Shown here: piece after piece, positions 8,971-18,907 of the stretch
Position numbering within the stretch: position 1 is the stretch's first letter
Layout of the letters: each line of letters opens with the position of its first letter
Assembly (NCBI RefSeq): GCF_900489465.1
Contig: NZ_UEFQ01000024.1
Location: 1 to 64,000, forward strand
Reading direction: 5' to 3'
DNA length: 64,000 nt
From: Aequorivita sp. CIP111184
Lineage (GTDB): Bacteria > Bacteroidota > Bacteroidia > Flavobacteriales > Flavobacteriaceae
Notes under the pieces: model-generated
The model's input: only the letters and a program-made list of their open reading frames with translations
Told to the model about the DNA's origin: nothing
Databases searched by the model: none
Position numbers and translations under genes: made by a program

Positions 8971-10236
8971 ATGAAACTACAACTAACCATTTTCTTTCTT
9001 TTTGTATCTTTTCTGACATTCGCTCAAACAGAGACCGATTGGAAGAAAAGTGCCTTCACTTTTACGCCGGAAATTCTTGTGGGATTAACCATGGAAGCTA
9101 ATGATGGCTTTCCGGAAACAAAGCTACAGAAACAAGCTGTTTTAAATTTTGGTCGCAATCACAATAATAATCCACAGGATTGGGCACAGCAACTGAAGGC
9201 GCCAAAAACAGGCTTGTCACTTGGCATAACTCATTTCGGAAATTTGGATAGTTTGGGAATCGCTATAACAGCAATGCCCTTTATAGAATTTAAAGCTTTT
9301 GGAAGCGACCGTTGGAAAATATTTACGGGAATGGGCGCTAGCTATTTCACAAAAAAATTCGACGCAGAAACAAATCCACAAAACCAAGCCGTAACTACAG
9401 ATATAACTTGGGCATTTCGAATGTATCTTTATTACCAAATTCTTTCAACAAAAAGCATAGATTGGAGGGTTGGTTTAGGTTATTCGCATCACTCCAATGG
9501 ACATATGCGTTTGCTGAATCAAGGATATAATTCTTTTTTGGTAAGCTTTTCGGCAGATATTAAAAATCCTTTAAATCAATCTGAAACTGTTACATCTCAA
9601 TCCCTTCCAGTTTATAAAAAAACAGTTTATGATTATTATGCGATTCGTGGTGGGCTCGGCCAAAACGTATTTGGACTTGCTTTTAATGATAAGAAAAATG
9701 TTTACACTATCGCAGGGGAATACGGCCGGGTTTATAATAACACGTTTAAAATTGGAATTGGTTTTTATTACCGATTTTACCAACACTACTACGATTATAT
9801 AAAAGGAAACGAATCTTTGGTGCAGGATGGACGCGAGTTTGATTATTTCAGAAACGATCCGTGGTATTATGCTACCAATTTAGGAGTTAGTCTTCATGGA
9901 GAGATATACTTAAATCACGTGGGTATTGATCTACAGTTGGGATATAATATTTTTAAGCCTGCTTACAAAGCAGAATGGAGAATTAATCAAGGTTGGGACA
10001 ATACCCCTAGGGAGATTCCTGAAAGTTGGGTTTTGGGTGAGTTAGATGCAAGTTATAAGAAAAAACATCGCATTTCCTCAAGATTAGGTCTTAAATACTA
10101 TTTAATAGGAATGGAAAAAACACCGAAAAATAATTTCTACATAGGCGCACACCTCAACGCAAATCTTGGACAAGCAGATTTTACGGAACTTAGTTTAGGA
10201 TATGTTCACAGTTTTAATTTTCGGGAACGGAAATAA
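8971..10236 (+). CDS. PagL-like lipid A deacylase / outer-membrane beta-barrel protein
   Basis: A 421-residue protein from ATG 8971, with signal peptide MKLQLTIFFLFVSFLTFAQ. The segment GYSHHSNGHMRLLNQGYN at about 170-187 matches the PagL (acyloxyacyl hydrolase) signature, including the His-Ser pair of the catalytic triad. Alternating aromatic/hydrophobic strands throughout fit an outer-membrane barrel. PagL removes the 3-O acyl chain of lipid A. The protein is more than twice as long as Pseudomonas PagL (about 170 residues), with roughly 230 extra residues of barrel-like sequence after the motif. The activity call is therefore moderately confident; membership of the acyloxyacyl hydrolase family is likelier than precise substrate identity. 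Confidence 0.75.
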   Translation: MKLQLTIFFLFVSFLTFAQTETDWKKSAFTFTPEILVGLTMEANDGFPETKLQKQAVLNFGRNHNNNPQDWAQQLKAPKTGLSLGITHFGNLDSLGIAITAMPFIEFKAFGSDRWKIFTGMGASYFTKKFDAETNPQNQAVTTDITWAFRMYLYYQILSTKSIDWRVGLGYSHHSNGHMRLLNQGYNSFLVSFSADIKNPLNQSETVTSQSLPVYKKTVYDYYAIRGGLGQNVFGLAFNDKKNVYTIAGEYGRVYNNTFKIGIGFYYRFYQHYYDYIKGNESLVQDGREFDYFRNDPWYYATNLGVSLHGEIYLNHVGIDLQLGYNIFKPAYKAEWRINQGWDNTPREIPESWVLGELDASYKKKHRISSRLGLKYYLIGMEKTPKNNFYIGAHLNANLGQADFTELSLGYVHSFNFRERK

Positions 10237-10267
10237 AAAACCCTTTCCTATTACAGAAAGGGTTTTT
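10236..10267. terminator. Bidirectional intrinsic terminator
   Basis: AAAAACCCTTTC (10236-10247) pairs perfectly with GAAAGGGTTTTT (10256-10267) around an 8-base loop. With A and T tracts on either side it can serve both the PagL-like gene and the convergent giant repeat gene. Confidence 0.85.
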
Positions 10268-10289
10268 AAAATTTAATTTAATTAAATAA

Positions 10290-13200
10290 TTATTTCGCCA
10301 AGATCAATCGGTGTGTTGAACTTGAAGTTTCAGAAACAATTTTTATTACATATACTCCATCTGAATAGCTACTGAAATCTAAATCTTTTTCGCCATTTGT
10401 AGTTTTGAAATTGCGAACTATTTTACCTGAACCTAATTCAACAATAACTATTTGAACATCGTTTCCAAAAGTTGCAGGAATTTTTGCAGTTGCAAAACCT
10501 CTTGAAGGGTTTGGATAGATTACAATACCGCTTTCACCAGCAGTAATATCTTCTATTGAAAGAAGAATATTCTGTGCTTCAAAAGCCCCTATATCGCGAA
10601 TTCCACCAAAAACAGCTTGCTCAATTTGGTCATTGAACAAATCTGAAGGATCACCTGCATTATATGCCAATGAACCTATTAAAAGTTCATGGGTTGCGGT
10701 AACACCACCATTATTTTGAAGTGGGCCAACCCTTGGATCTACTTCTTCAACATCATTTGCTTGTTCTGGGAATGCAGCTGCATCATCCGTTCCAATTAAA
10801 TTATAATTGTTTGATGCTAAAGAACCATTAACATCCATACCAGAACTTGCAGTGTTTAATGCAATCAAAGTATTCTTTAGTGAAGTACTTGAAGCACCTT
10901 CAATACCACCACCGCTTGAACCAGCTGTATTCATTGCTACAGTTACTGCATTTAAATCAAAACTTGCACCGTTGTTATAAACACCTCCTCCAGCACCGTT
11001 TGCAGTGTTTCCAGAAAGTGTACTTCTCATAACAATTACATCACCACCAGTCGCATTGTGAATTGCTCCACCTCCACTTGTTCCAGATGTTGCATTGTTG
11101 TTTGAAATGGTTGAAGTTATAACTTCCAACATTCCTCCATTATTAAAAATACCAGCACCACCATCATCTGTTGCAGTTCCAAATGAACTGTTTCCATCGA
11201 TTGTTGTAGTATTAACATTCATAACAGTTCCGCTTTGGTTCCAAAGTCCACCTCCTTCGCGAGCTGCTTCGTTTCCTGAAATTATACTTCCAGAAATAGT
11301 AACCAAACCACTTGTTCCAGTTACGTGAAGACCACCACCATTTCCTGGTGCAGCAGTTCCTGCAGTTCCATTAACGTCATTATTTGTTAAATCTGAATTT
11401 GTGAAAGTAAGTGTTCCATCAATCAATTCAATTGCACCACCAGCTCTGTTTGCTGAGTTCCCGTTGAAAGAAGAATCAGAAACCGATACATCCCCTGAAG
11501 TACTCAACAATCCACCACCTGAACCAGCGGTTCCGTTTGAAAGGTTGTTTGTAATTGAAGTTCCATTTACAATATTCAATGTTCCACCATTGTTAAAAAC
11601 ACCACCTCCACCGTTGTCGGCGTCAGCTCCTTGGGCCATGTTAGCGTCTATAATCATTCCATCAACAGTCATAACTCCCATTCCATTCCAAAGTGCACCA
11701 CCTTCAGCGGAAGCAACATTTCCTGTTGCAGAACCGCCTGTAATGTTTGAGTCTCCAGCACCAGTAATGTGAAGTCCTCCTCCGTTTCCGGGAGCTGCAG
11801 AAGTTGTGTTTGTTGTGAAAATTACATTAGTAAGATTCAACTCACTTCCTGCAATCGAATTTTCTTCAATTGCACCACCAGCTCTAACTGATGTATTACT
11901 TGTGAATTGTGTATCAGAAACAGTCAAGGTTCCAAGGTTGTTCAAAATACCACCACCAGAACCTGCAGCTCCATCAGCGATATTGTTTGAAATGGTTGCA
12001 TTTAAAACAGTCAAGGTTCCCATCTCGTTGAAAATACCTCCACCACCTTGGTCAACATCAGTACCACTTGCAGTGTTTCCATCAACAGTTGTACCGTCTA
12101 TAGTCATTGTTCCAGTTCCGTTCCAGTATGCACCACCTTCGGCTGAAGCCGTGTTCCCTGTTGCAATACCACCTGCGATATTTGAATCACCGGCGCCAGT
12201 TATATGCAATCCACCACCGTTTCCGGGAGCAGAAGCTGTGCTGTTATTCGTCAAATTTGCATTTGTCAAAGTTAAAATGCTTCCAGCAACCGATCTTTCT
12301 TCAATTGCACCACCGGCACGCATTGAAATATTTCCAGTTAAATCTGAATCTGTAACGGTAAGTGTTCCTTCATTGTTCAAAATTCCACCACCTGAACCTG
12401 CAGCTCCATCGGCAATATTATTCGAAATTGTAGCATTTAGTACATTTAAAGTACCTCCATTGTTGAATATACCAGCACCACCATCATCGGCTAAAGGACC
12501 ACTTGCAATGTTTGCATCTATTGTAGTTCCATCAACAGTCATAATGCCTGCGCCATTCCACAGTCCACCTCCTTCTTGGGAAGCAGTATTTCCACTAACA
12601 GTTCCTCCAGTGATATTTGAATCGCCGGCACCTGTAATGTGCAATCCTCCACCGTTTCCGGGAGCAGAAGCTGTGCTGTTATTCATCAAATCTGAATTTG
12701 TTAAAGTCAATAAACTTCCTGATGCAGAATTTTCTTCAATTCCCCCACCAGCTCTCATTGAAGTGTTTCCACTTAATTCAGAATCTATAACTGATAACGT
12801 TCCAAGATTATTCAATATACCTCCACCAGAACCAGTAGTTCCGCCAGCAATATTATTGCTAATAGTTGTTCCATTTTGAACAATTAAAATACCGGTTTCG
12901 TTGAAAATACCACCGCCACCTTGATCTGGATCATTTCCGCTTGCGGTATTTCCATCAATAACAACATTATCAACGGTCATTGTTCCACTTCCGTTCCACA
13001 AGCCACCACCTTCTGCGTTTGCAAAGTTTCCATTTACGGTACCATTAGTAATATTTGCAATTCCAGGGCCAGTTATATGAAGACCACCACCGTTTCCTGG
13101 GGCAGTTCCAACTGTGTTATTATCCAAATTGGTTGAAAAAAGTGTAATATTTCCAGGTGAAACTGAAGAATTATCCTCAATACCACCCCCAGCTCTCTTC

Positions 13201-16200
13201 GCTGAGTTATTTGCAATTACTGAATTATTCACAGTCAGTGAACCACCATCAACATTTTGAATTCCACCACCGGAGCCAGCTGTACCGGATGCGTTGTTAT
13301 TTGTGATTGTTGAAGCACTTTGAACAATTAAAATACCTCCATTATTAAAAATACCTCCACCACCATTTGTGGCATCATTCCCACGAGCTACGTTGCTGTC
13401 CAATAAAGAACTGTCAACAGTCATTGTGCTTCCTACTTGATTCCATAGACCCCCACCTTCGCTTGCAGCTTCATTATTAATTATGGTACTTGCAGAAATG
13501 TTTATTGTGGCAATTCCAGTAACGTGCATTCCACCACCATTTCCTGGGTTTGGTGTTCCAGCAGTAATATCAACTTTGTTTCCTATTAAAGAAGTATTTG
13601 TCATATCTAATGTTCCTGCAACTATTTCAATACCTCCACCTGCACGGTTTGCGGCGTTGGCATCAATCATTCCTCCGATAATGGCTACACCACCATCAGT
13701 TGTTAAAATTCCACCACCAGAGCCCGAGGTTCCAGTTGCAAGATTGCTTTGGATAGTTCCATTTATAACCCCTAGTTCTCCACCATTATTATAAATTCCT
13801 CCCCCACCAGAGCCGCTAATGGCTTTATTTAAATTAACCATTGTATTGAAAACACTCATGGTGCTTCCTTCTTGGTTCCAAATTCCACCACCTTGATTGA
13901 AAGCGTTGTTTGCAGAAATAGACGCATCATTAATAATTGTTGTAGTAGCTCCAGAAATATGTATTCCACCACCGTTCCCGGGGTTTGGTGTACCTGCAGT
14001 TCCGTTTACATCATTCAGCGCTACAAAGGTGCCATTTAAATTAAGGGCTCCATCAATTACTTCTATCCCTCCTCCTGCTCTATTCGCAAAGTTTTGGGTT
14101 ATTGCAATATCTGCAACGGTTACGGTTCCATTTGTCGATAAAATTCCACCACCAGAGCCTGCAGCTCCGTTAGCCATATTATTATTAATGGAAGTTCCTT
14201 CAAGAATATCTAAAGTTCCTCCATCATTGTAGATTCCACCACCACCATTGTCGGCATTTGCACCACTAGCAATATTATTTGTTACTGGCACTCCATCAAC
14301 AGTCATTGATCCGCCGCCATTCCAAAGACCACCGCCTTCTGCAGCTGCAATATTTGCATCAACGGTTCCTCCTGTAATAGTTGCATTTCCAGTTCCACCA
14401 ACGTGAAGCCCACCACCATTTCCTGGAGCGGCAACAGCTGGTGCAACACCTGCATTGTTTGTATTTAAAGTAGTCCCAGATATTATTAATGTTCCTGCAG
14501 CGATTTCAATTCCACCACCTGCACGATTTGCAACATTATCTGTAATTATCGCATTGGTTACCGTTACAGTTCCATCAGTGCTATGAATTCCACCACCAGA
14601 ACCTGCCGTTCCATCTGCTTTATTATTTGTTATTTCAGTTCCTGCTAAAACATTAAGTATTCCCCCATTATTGAAAAGAGCTCCACCACCATCATCTGCC
14701 AAAAGACCACTTGCAGTATTTCCACTTAGAGTTGTTGCTTCAACAGTCATAATTCCAGTGTTATTCCAAAGTCCACCACCTTCTTGGGCAGCTTTGTTAT
14801 CTTGAATTGTACTATTTGAAATAGCTGCGTTCGTAGTTCCAGAAAGGTGAATAGCGCCACCGTTACCCGGATTTGCCATTGTACCTAACCCAATATTAAC
14901 ACCTGCAGAGTTTCCACTTAAGGTAACTCCGTCTAAAGTGAGCGTATTTCCTGACGCATCTTCTATTGCCCCACCTGCACGACTTGCATAGTTTCCTGAA
15001 ATGGCACTTCCGGTTGCAACATTTAATGTTCCTCCCGTGTTATTAAACAAAGCACCCCCGCGTCCTCCTGGGGTTGCTCCCATTGCTACGTTAGCAGTAA
15101 GCGTAGTTGCAGCATCAACATTTAAAATACCTCCAAAGTTGAAAATTCCACCACCACCGGTTGCATCACCAGTTGCTTTATTTCCTGTAATGGAAGTTCC
15201 AGAAACAGACATTGTTCCAGTCCCATTCCAAAGTCCACCGCCTTCAAAAGCCATGTTATTTGTAACACTTCCGCCGTTATAGTTTACATTTCCAGGACCA
15301 GTAATATGAAGTCCTCCTCCATTTCCTGGCGCTGGAGCGTTGGCTGTATTTTGATTTAAAACAACATTGTTGAATGTATACGTTTCGCCCATAGCAGAAT
15401 TTAGTTCAATTCCACCACCGGCTCTGTTTGCTGAATTGTCTTCAAAAGTTACCCCATCAACTACCAAAGTTCCTGGGGTAAGGTTGAAAATTCCACCTCC
15501 AGAACCTGCAGTTCCACTTGCTACATTTCGCACTACTTGAGTTCCTGGCGCAAGAGTAAGGGTACCTCCGTTATTGAAAATACCTCCGCCACCATTATCA
15601 GAAGCATCACCTTCTGCTGTGTTAAAATCTATAAAGGTATCTGCAAAGATTACAGCTCCAGCCTGAACAGTCATAGTTCCGCCGTTGTTCCATAATCCTC
15701 CACCTTCAGATGCGGCCGCATTCAAAAATACGATTCCACTTAAAGTTACATTGGTTGTGTTACCAGTTACGTGAAGTCCACCCCCATTTCCTGGATTTGG
15801 AATTCCACCAGTAGCTGTTCCGTTTACATCATTGAAAATTAATTGCAGATCAACAAGATTTGCTGTTCCATCTATAATTTCTATTCCACCGCCCGCACGG
15901 TTTGCTCCGTTTGAAGTAAGTGCCGCCGAATTTACATTCAGAGTTCCAGAAGTACTCAAAATAGCTCCCCCAGAACCAGAAGTTCCAGTTGCTATATTGC
16001 TAAAAATATCTGCGAATGAATCAATATTCATGGTTCCTCCATCATTATAGAGAGCACCTCCACCTTGTTCAGGATTGTTTCCTGTAGCTTCGTTTGTGCT
16101 TAACTCTGTATCGCTACCTGTAATAGTCATTATTCCGGTACCGTTCCAAAGTCCACCACCTTCAACGGCTGTGTTATTTTGAACAATACAATTAGTGAAA

Positions 16201-17747
16201 GTTGAATTTCCGACTCCACTTATATGAAAGGCTCCACCATTTCCTGGTGCAGTTGCTCCCGTTGCTGTATTATTTCTCAAAGTAACATTGGAAAAGTTGT
16301 ATAATTCACCTGGAGCAGAAAGCACTTCAATACCTCCTCCTGCTCTATTGGCAGTGTTTCCAGAGATATTAATTCCGTTAATATTTAAGATTCCCGGGGT
16401 AAGGCTAAAAATTCCTCCTCCCGAACCCGCAGTTCCATCTGCAATGTTATTGGATATGGTTGTTGAAGAAACCATTAAAGCTCCCCCATTATTGAAAATA
16501 CCTCCACCACCATCATCTGGAAGATTACCCGAAGCTATATTTCCTGAAATAGTTGAACCTGTTACTGACATCATTCCAGCATTGTTCCATAGTCCACCTC
16601 CTTCTTGGGCGGCTTGATTATTTCTTATTGTACTGTTTGAAATTGTTGCAGAAGTAGTTCCCGACAAATGCAAAGCGCCTCCGTTTCCTGGATTTGCCAT
16701 TGTTCCCAATCCAATGTCTGCCCCTGCGGAATTTCCTTCCAAAGTGATTCCAGTCAAGGTTAAATTTCCGCCTGAAGTGTCTTCAATTGCACCACCAGCT
16801 CTACTTGCGTAATTACCGTTAATAATTAGACCAGAAGCCAATGTAAGTGTTCCTCCGGTATTGTTAAAGATTGCTCCACCGCGTCCGCCTGGAGTTGTAC
16901 CCATTGCGATATTTGCAGTAAGTTTTGTTAATGCATCAACATTTAAATTTCCACCATTATTGAATAAAGCTCCACCACCAGTATTTGGGCCCAGTGCAGA
17001 GTTTCCATTAAGATCACAATTTATAAGAGTCATTGTGCCTGTACCATTCCATAAAGCCCCTCCTTCATTTACTGCTATGTTTCTTAAAAATCTAGCAGAC
17101 AAAGTTGAAGATGCTGCACCTGTAATATGAATAGCTCCACCATTTCCTGGAGGACCTGTAACAGTATTGTCCGAGAAAACTGTGTTTCCGGTAACAATTA
17201 AATTATTAGAGGATTGAACTTCAATAGCTCCACCTGCTCTATTTGCTGTATTTCTTCTAAAAGAACCTCCATTAATATCTAAAATTCCAGTTCCAATATT
17301 AAAAATTGCACCCCCACTTCCTGGAGATCCATTCGCATTGTTGTCATTAAAAGAACAGCCATTTATATCGAGACTAGTATTCTCACTATATATAGCTCCC
17401 CCATTTACGTCGGTACCATTTATAAAAGTTACGTTCGTAATCTTTACAGAATTCGCATTAGTGATTGTAAAAATTCTACCATTATTTGCAGCAGCATTAA
17501 TTGTGCTTCCAAAGGCTGAAATAGTTAATTCATCTGTAATACTTATTGGACCCGATGTTAAAACTGGGTTGACAAACAACCCAATAGTAATTGTATTTGG
17601 ACCAGGGTTTGCATTGGCGTTTGCTATTGCTAGACGCAATGAACCAGGACCTGTATCATTGCCATTGGTTACTTGACCAAATGACAAGAATGCCGTTAGT
17701 AAAAATGAAATCGATAAGAAAAGATTTCGCGTAATTTTAATTTTCAT
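10290..17747 (-). CDS. Giant parallel beta-helix repeat protein with T9SS sorting domain
   Basis: About 2,485 residues from the ATG at 17747 (MKIKITRNLFLSISFLLTAF, a signal peptide ending near FGQ); a longer frame to 17774 is less likely. After a short choice-of-anchor-like region, about 2,100 residues consist of 14 units of about 145 residues. Each unit repeats the order RAGG(G/A)IE, PGNGG(G/A)(L/I)H, EGG(G/A)LWN, GGG(I/A)(F/L)(N/Y)N and GSGGGI, spaced 20-35 residues apart. This Asn/Gly/Thr-rich pattern fits a right-handed parallel beta-helix. The last 85 residues hold YPNPSRGFATAKI and end in VYVIKIVSETSSSTHRLILAK-like sequence, a type A T9SS sorting domain. It is therefore probably exported by T9SS and anchored or released at the surface, acting as an adhesin or polysaccharide-binding stalk. 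No catalytic motif is seen. Confidence 0.9.
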   Translation of the reverse strand: MKIKITRNLFLSISFLLTAFLSFGQVTNGNDTGPGSLRLAIANANANPGPNTITIGLFVNPVLTSGPISITDELTISAFGSTINAAANNGRIFTITNANSVKITNVTFINGTDVNGGAIYSENTSLDINGCSFNDNNANGSPGSGGAIFNIGTGILDINGGSFRRNTANRAGGAIEVQSSNNLIVTGNTVFSDNTVTGPPGNGGAIHITGAASSTLSARFLRNIAVNEGGALWNGTGTMTLINCDLNGNSALGPNTGGGALFNNGGNLNVDALTKLTANIAMGTTPGGRGGAIFNNTGGTLTLASGLIINGNYASRAGGAIEDTSGGNLTLTGITLEGNSAGADIGLGTMANPGNGGALHLSGTTSATISNSTIRNNQAAQEGGGLWNNAGMMSVTGSTISGNIASGNLPDDGGGGIFNNGGALMVSSTTISNNIADGTAGSGGGIFSLTPGILNINGINISGNTANRAGGGIEVLSAPGELYNFSNVTLRNNTATGATAPGNGGAFHISGVGNSTFTNCIVQNNTAVEGGGLWNGTGIMTITGSDTELSTNEATGNNPEQGGGALYNDGGTMNIDSFADIFSNIATGTSGSGGAILSTSGTLNVNSAALTSNGANRAGGGIEIIDGTANLVDLQLIFNDVNGTATGGIPNPGNGGGLHVTGNTTNVTLSGIVFLNAAASEGGGLWNNGGTMTVQAGAVIFADTFIDFNTAEGDASDNGGGGIFNNGGTLTLAPGTQVVRNVASGTAGSGGGIFNLTPGTLVVDGVTFEDNSANRAGGGIELNSAMGETYTFNNVVLNQNTANAPAPGNGGGLHITGPGNVNYNGGSVTNNMAFEGGGLWNGTGTMSVSGTSITGNKATGDATGGGGIFNFGGILNVDAATTLTANVAMGATPGGRGGALFNNTGGTLNVATGSAISGNYASRAGGAIEDASGNTLTLDGVTLSGNSAGVNIGLGTMANPGNGGAIHLSGTTNAAISNSTIQDNKAAQEGGGLWNNTGIMTVEATTLSGNTASGLLADDGGGALFNNGGILNVLAGTEITNNKADGTAGSGGGIHSTDGTVTVTNAIITDNVANRAGGGIEIAAGTLIISGTTLNTNNAGVAPAVAAPGNGGGLHVGGTGNATITGGTVDANIAAAEGGGLWNGGGSMTVDGVPVTNNIASGANADNGGGGIYNDGGTLDILEGTSINNNMANGAAGSGGGILSTNGTVTVADIAITQNFANRAGGGIEVIDGALNLNGTFVALNDVNGTAGTPNPGNGGGIHISGATTTIINDASISANNAFNQGGGIWNQEGSTMSVFNTMVNLNKAISGSGGGGIYNNGGELGVINGTIQSNLATGTSGSGGGILTTDGGVAIIGGMIDANAANRAGGGIEIVAGTLDMTNTSLIGNKVDITAGTPNPGNGGGMHVTGIATINISASTIINNEAASEGGGLWNQVGSTMTVDSSLLDSNVARGNDATNGGGGIFNNGGILIVQSASTITNNNASGTAGSGGGIQNVDGGSLTVNNSVIANNSAKRAGGGIEDNSSVSPGNITLFSTNLDNNTVGTAPGNGGGLHITGPGIANITNGTVNGNFANAEGGGLWNGSGTMTVDNVVIDGNTASGNDPDQGGGGIFNETGILIVQNGTTISNNIAGGTTGSGGGILNNLGTLSVIDSELSGNTSMRAGGGIEENSASGSLLTLTNSDLMNNSTASAPGNGGGLHITGAGDSNITGGTVSGNTASQEGGGLWNGAGIMTVDGTTIDANIASGPLADDGGAGIFNNGGTLNVLNATISNNIADGAAGSGGGILNNEGTLTVTDSDLTGNISMRAGGAIEERSVAGSILTLTNANLTNNSTASAPGNGGGLHITGAGDSNIAGGIATGNTASAEGGAYWNGTGTMTIDGTTVDGNTASGTDVDQGGGGIFNEMGTLTVLNATISNNIADGAAGSGGGILNNLGTLTVSDTQFTSNTSVRAGGAIEENSIAGSELNLTNVIFTTNTTSAAPGNGGGLHITGAGDSNITGGSATGNVASAEGGALWNGMGVMTVDGMIIDANMAQGADADNGGGGVFNNGGTLNIVNGTSITNNLSNGTAGSGGGLLSTSGDVSVSDSSFNGNSANRAGGAIELIDGTLTFTNSDLTNNDVNGTAGTAAPGNGGGLHVTGTSGLVTISGSIISGNEAAREGGGLWNQSGTVMNVNTTTIDGNSSFGTATDDGGAGIFNNGGMLEVITSTISNNNATSGTSGGGAIHNATGGDVIVMRSTLSGNTANGAGGGVYNNGASFDLNAVTVAMNTAGSSGGGIEGASSTSLKNTLIALNTASSGMDVNGSLASNNYNLIGTDDAAAFPEQANDVEEVDPRVGPLQNNGGVTATHELLIGSLAYNAGDPSDLFNDQIEQAVFGGIRDIGAFEAQNILLSIEDITAGESGIVIYPNPSRGFATAKIPATFGNDVQIVIVELGSGKIVRNFKTTNGEKDLDFSSYSDGVYVIKIVSETSSSTHRLILAK

Positions 17748-17907
17748 AAGCTTGATTTTTAAGTTAATTATCAATACTTACGTTAAATTCTAAAACCACG
17801 GTTTCCCAACGAAATGTTAAATTTATTGAATGATAGTATTTTAGAACATTCCAATATGTTAAAAAGAATACAACTATCCTTTTTTTATATAACCTAATCT
17901 CAATAAA

Positions 17908-17931
17908 AAAGCACCTTTAGAAAGGTGCTTT
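17908..17931 (-). terminator. Terminator after purC
   Basis: AAAGCACCTTT (17908-17918) pairs with AAAGGTGCTTT (17921-17931) around a 2-base loop. A run of A on the plus strand supplies the U tract for leftward transcripts. It ends the phoH-purC unit ahead of the giant repeat gene. Confidence 0.8.
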
Positions 17932-17956
17932 AGAGTTAATTTGATAACAGTGAAAA

Positions 17957-18904
17957 TTATTTTAAATAATTCAAAACATTTTTCTCTATACGCTCATGAA
18001 TATTTGAAACATCTGCTTTCACAAATTTTTCACCTGTAATATTTTCATAAAGCTCAATATATCTTTCAGAAACGGTTTCAATATATTCATCGCTCATAAA
18101 TGGAACTTTCTGTCCTTCCAAACCCTGAAAGCCATTCTGAATTAGCCATTGGCGCACAAACTCTTTTGAAAGCTGTTTCTGTGGCTCGTTATTTTTTTGT
18201 CGTTCTTCATAACCTTCTGCATAAAAATAACGTGAAGAATCTGGAGTGTGGATTTCATCTATAAGAACTATTTTACCGTCCTTCGTTTTTCCAAATTCAT
18301 ATTTCGTATCCACTAAAATCAATCCGCGCTTGGCAGCAATCTCACTTCCTCTTTGAAAAAGTTTTCGGGTATAGTCTTCCAACTGTAGGTAATCAGCTTC
18401 TGAAACGATTCCTCTTTTCAATATATCTTCTCGGGAAATATCTTCATCGTGATCGCCCATTTCTGCTTTAGTTGCAGGTGTTATTATTGGCTGCGGAAAT
18501 TTATCGTTTTCACTCATTCCTTCCGGCATCTCCACGCCACAAAGAATTCGTTTACCTGCTTTGTATTCCCTCGCTGCATGACCACTCATATAACCGCGAA
18601 TTACCATTTCAACTTTAAATGGTTCACAAGCTTCACCAATAGCTACGTTTGGGTCTGGTATGGCAGTCAACCAATTTGGCACCAAATCTTCAGTATCGCG
18701 CATCATTTGAGTAGCAATCTGGTTCAAAATCTGACCCTTATAAGGAATTCCTTTGGGCATAACTACGTCAAAAGCGCTTAGCCTATCCGTTGCTACCATC
18801 AAAAGTTTGTTATTTTCCAAAGTATAAACTTCTCGAACTTTTCCGTGATAAACACTTTTCTGTCCAGGAAAGCTGAAATCTGTGACAATTATAGTATTAC
18901 TCAT
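17957..18904 (-). CDS. purC: Phosphoribosylaminoimidazole-succinocarboxamide synthase
   Basis: A 315-residue cytoplasmic SAICAR synthetase of purine biosynthesis, which joins aspartate to CAIR using ATP. The N terminus shows GKVREVY and [11 protein letters not shown], and VDTKYEFG and [13 protein letters not shown] follow in the expected order. The length is that of the longer Bacteroidota and yeast-like form. It begins three bases after the stop codon of phoH, so the two are probably cotranscribed. No other pur gene is adjacent. Confidence 0.96.
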   Translation of the reverse strand: MSNTIIVTDFSFPGQKSVYHGKVREVYTLENNKLLMVATDRLSAFDVVMPKGIPYKGQILNQIATQMMRDTEDLVPNWLTAIPDPNVAIGEACEPFKVEMVIRGYMSGHAAREYKAGKRILCGVEMPEGMSENDKFPQPIITPATKAEMGDHDEDISREDILKRGIVSEADYLQLEDYTRKLFQRGSEIAAKRGLILVDTKYEFGKTKDGKIVLIDEIHTPDSSRYFYAEGYEERQKNNEPQKQLSKEFVRQWLIQNGFQGLEGQKVPFMSDEYIETVSERYIELYENITGEKFVKADVSNIHERIEKNVLNYLK

Positions 18905-18907
18905 TCT

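Noticed and set aside
11806-12879. A 357-residue open frame opposite the giant repeat gene, and many smaller ones there
   Set aside because: They are Pro- and Ser-rich antisense shadows caused by the regular Gly/Asn codons of the repeats. They have no start signals or recognisable domain.
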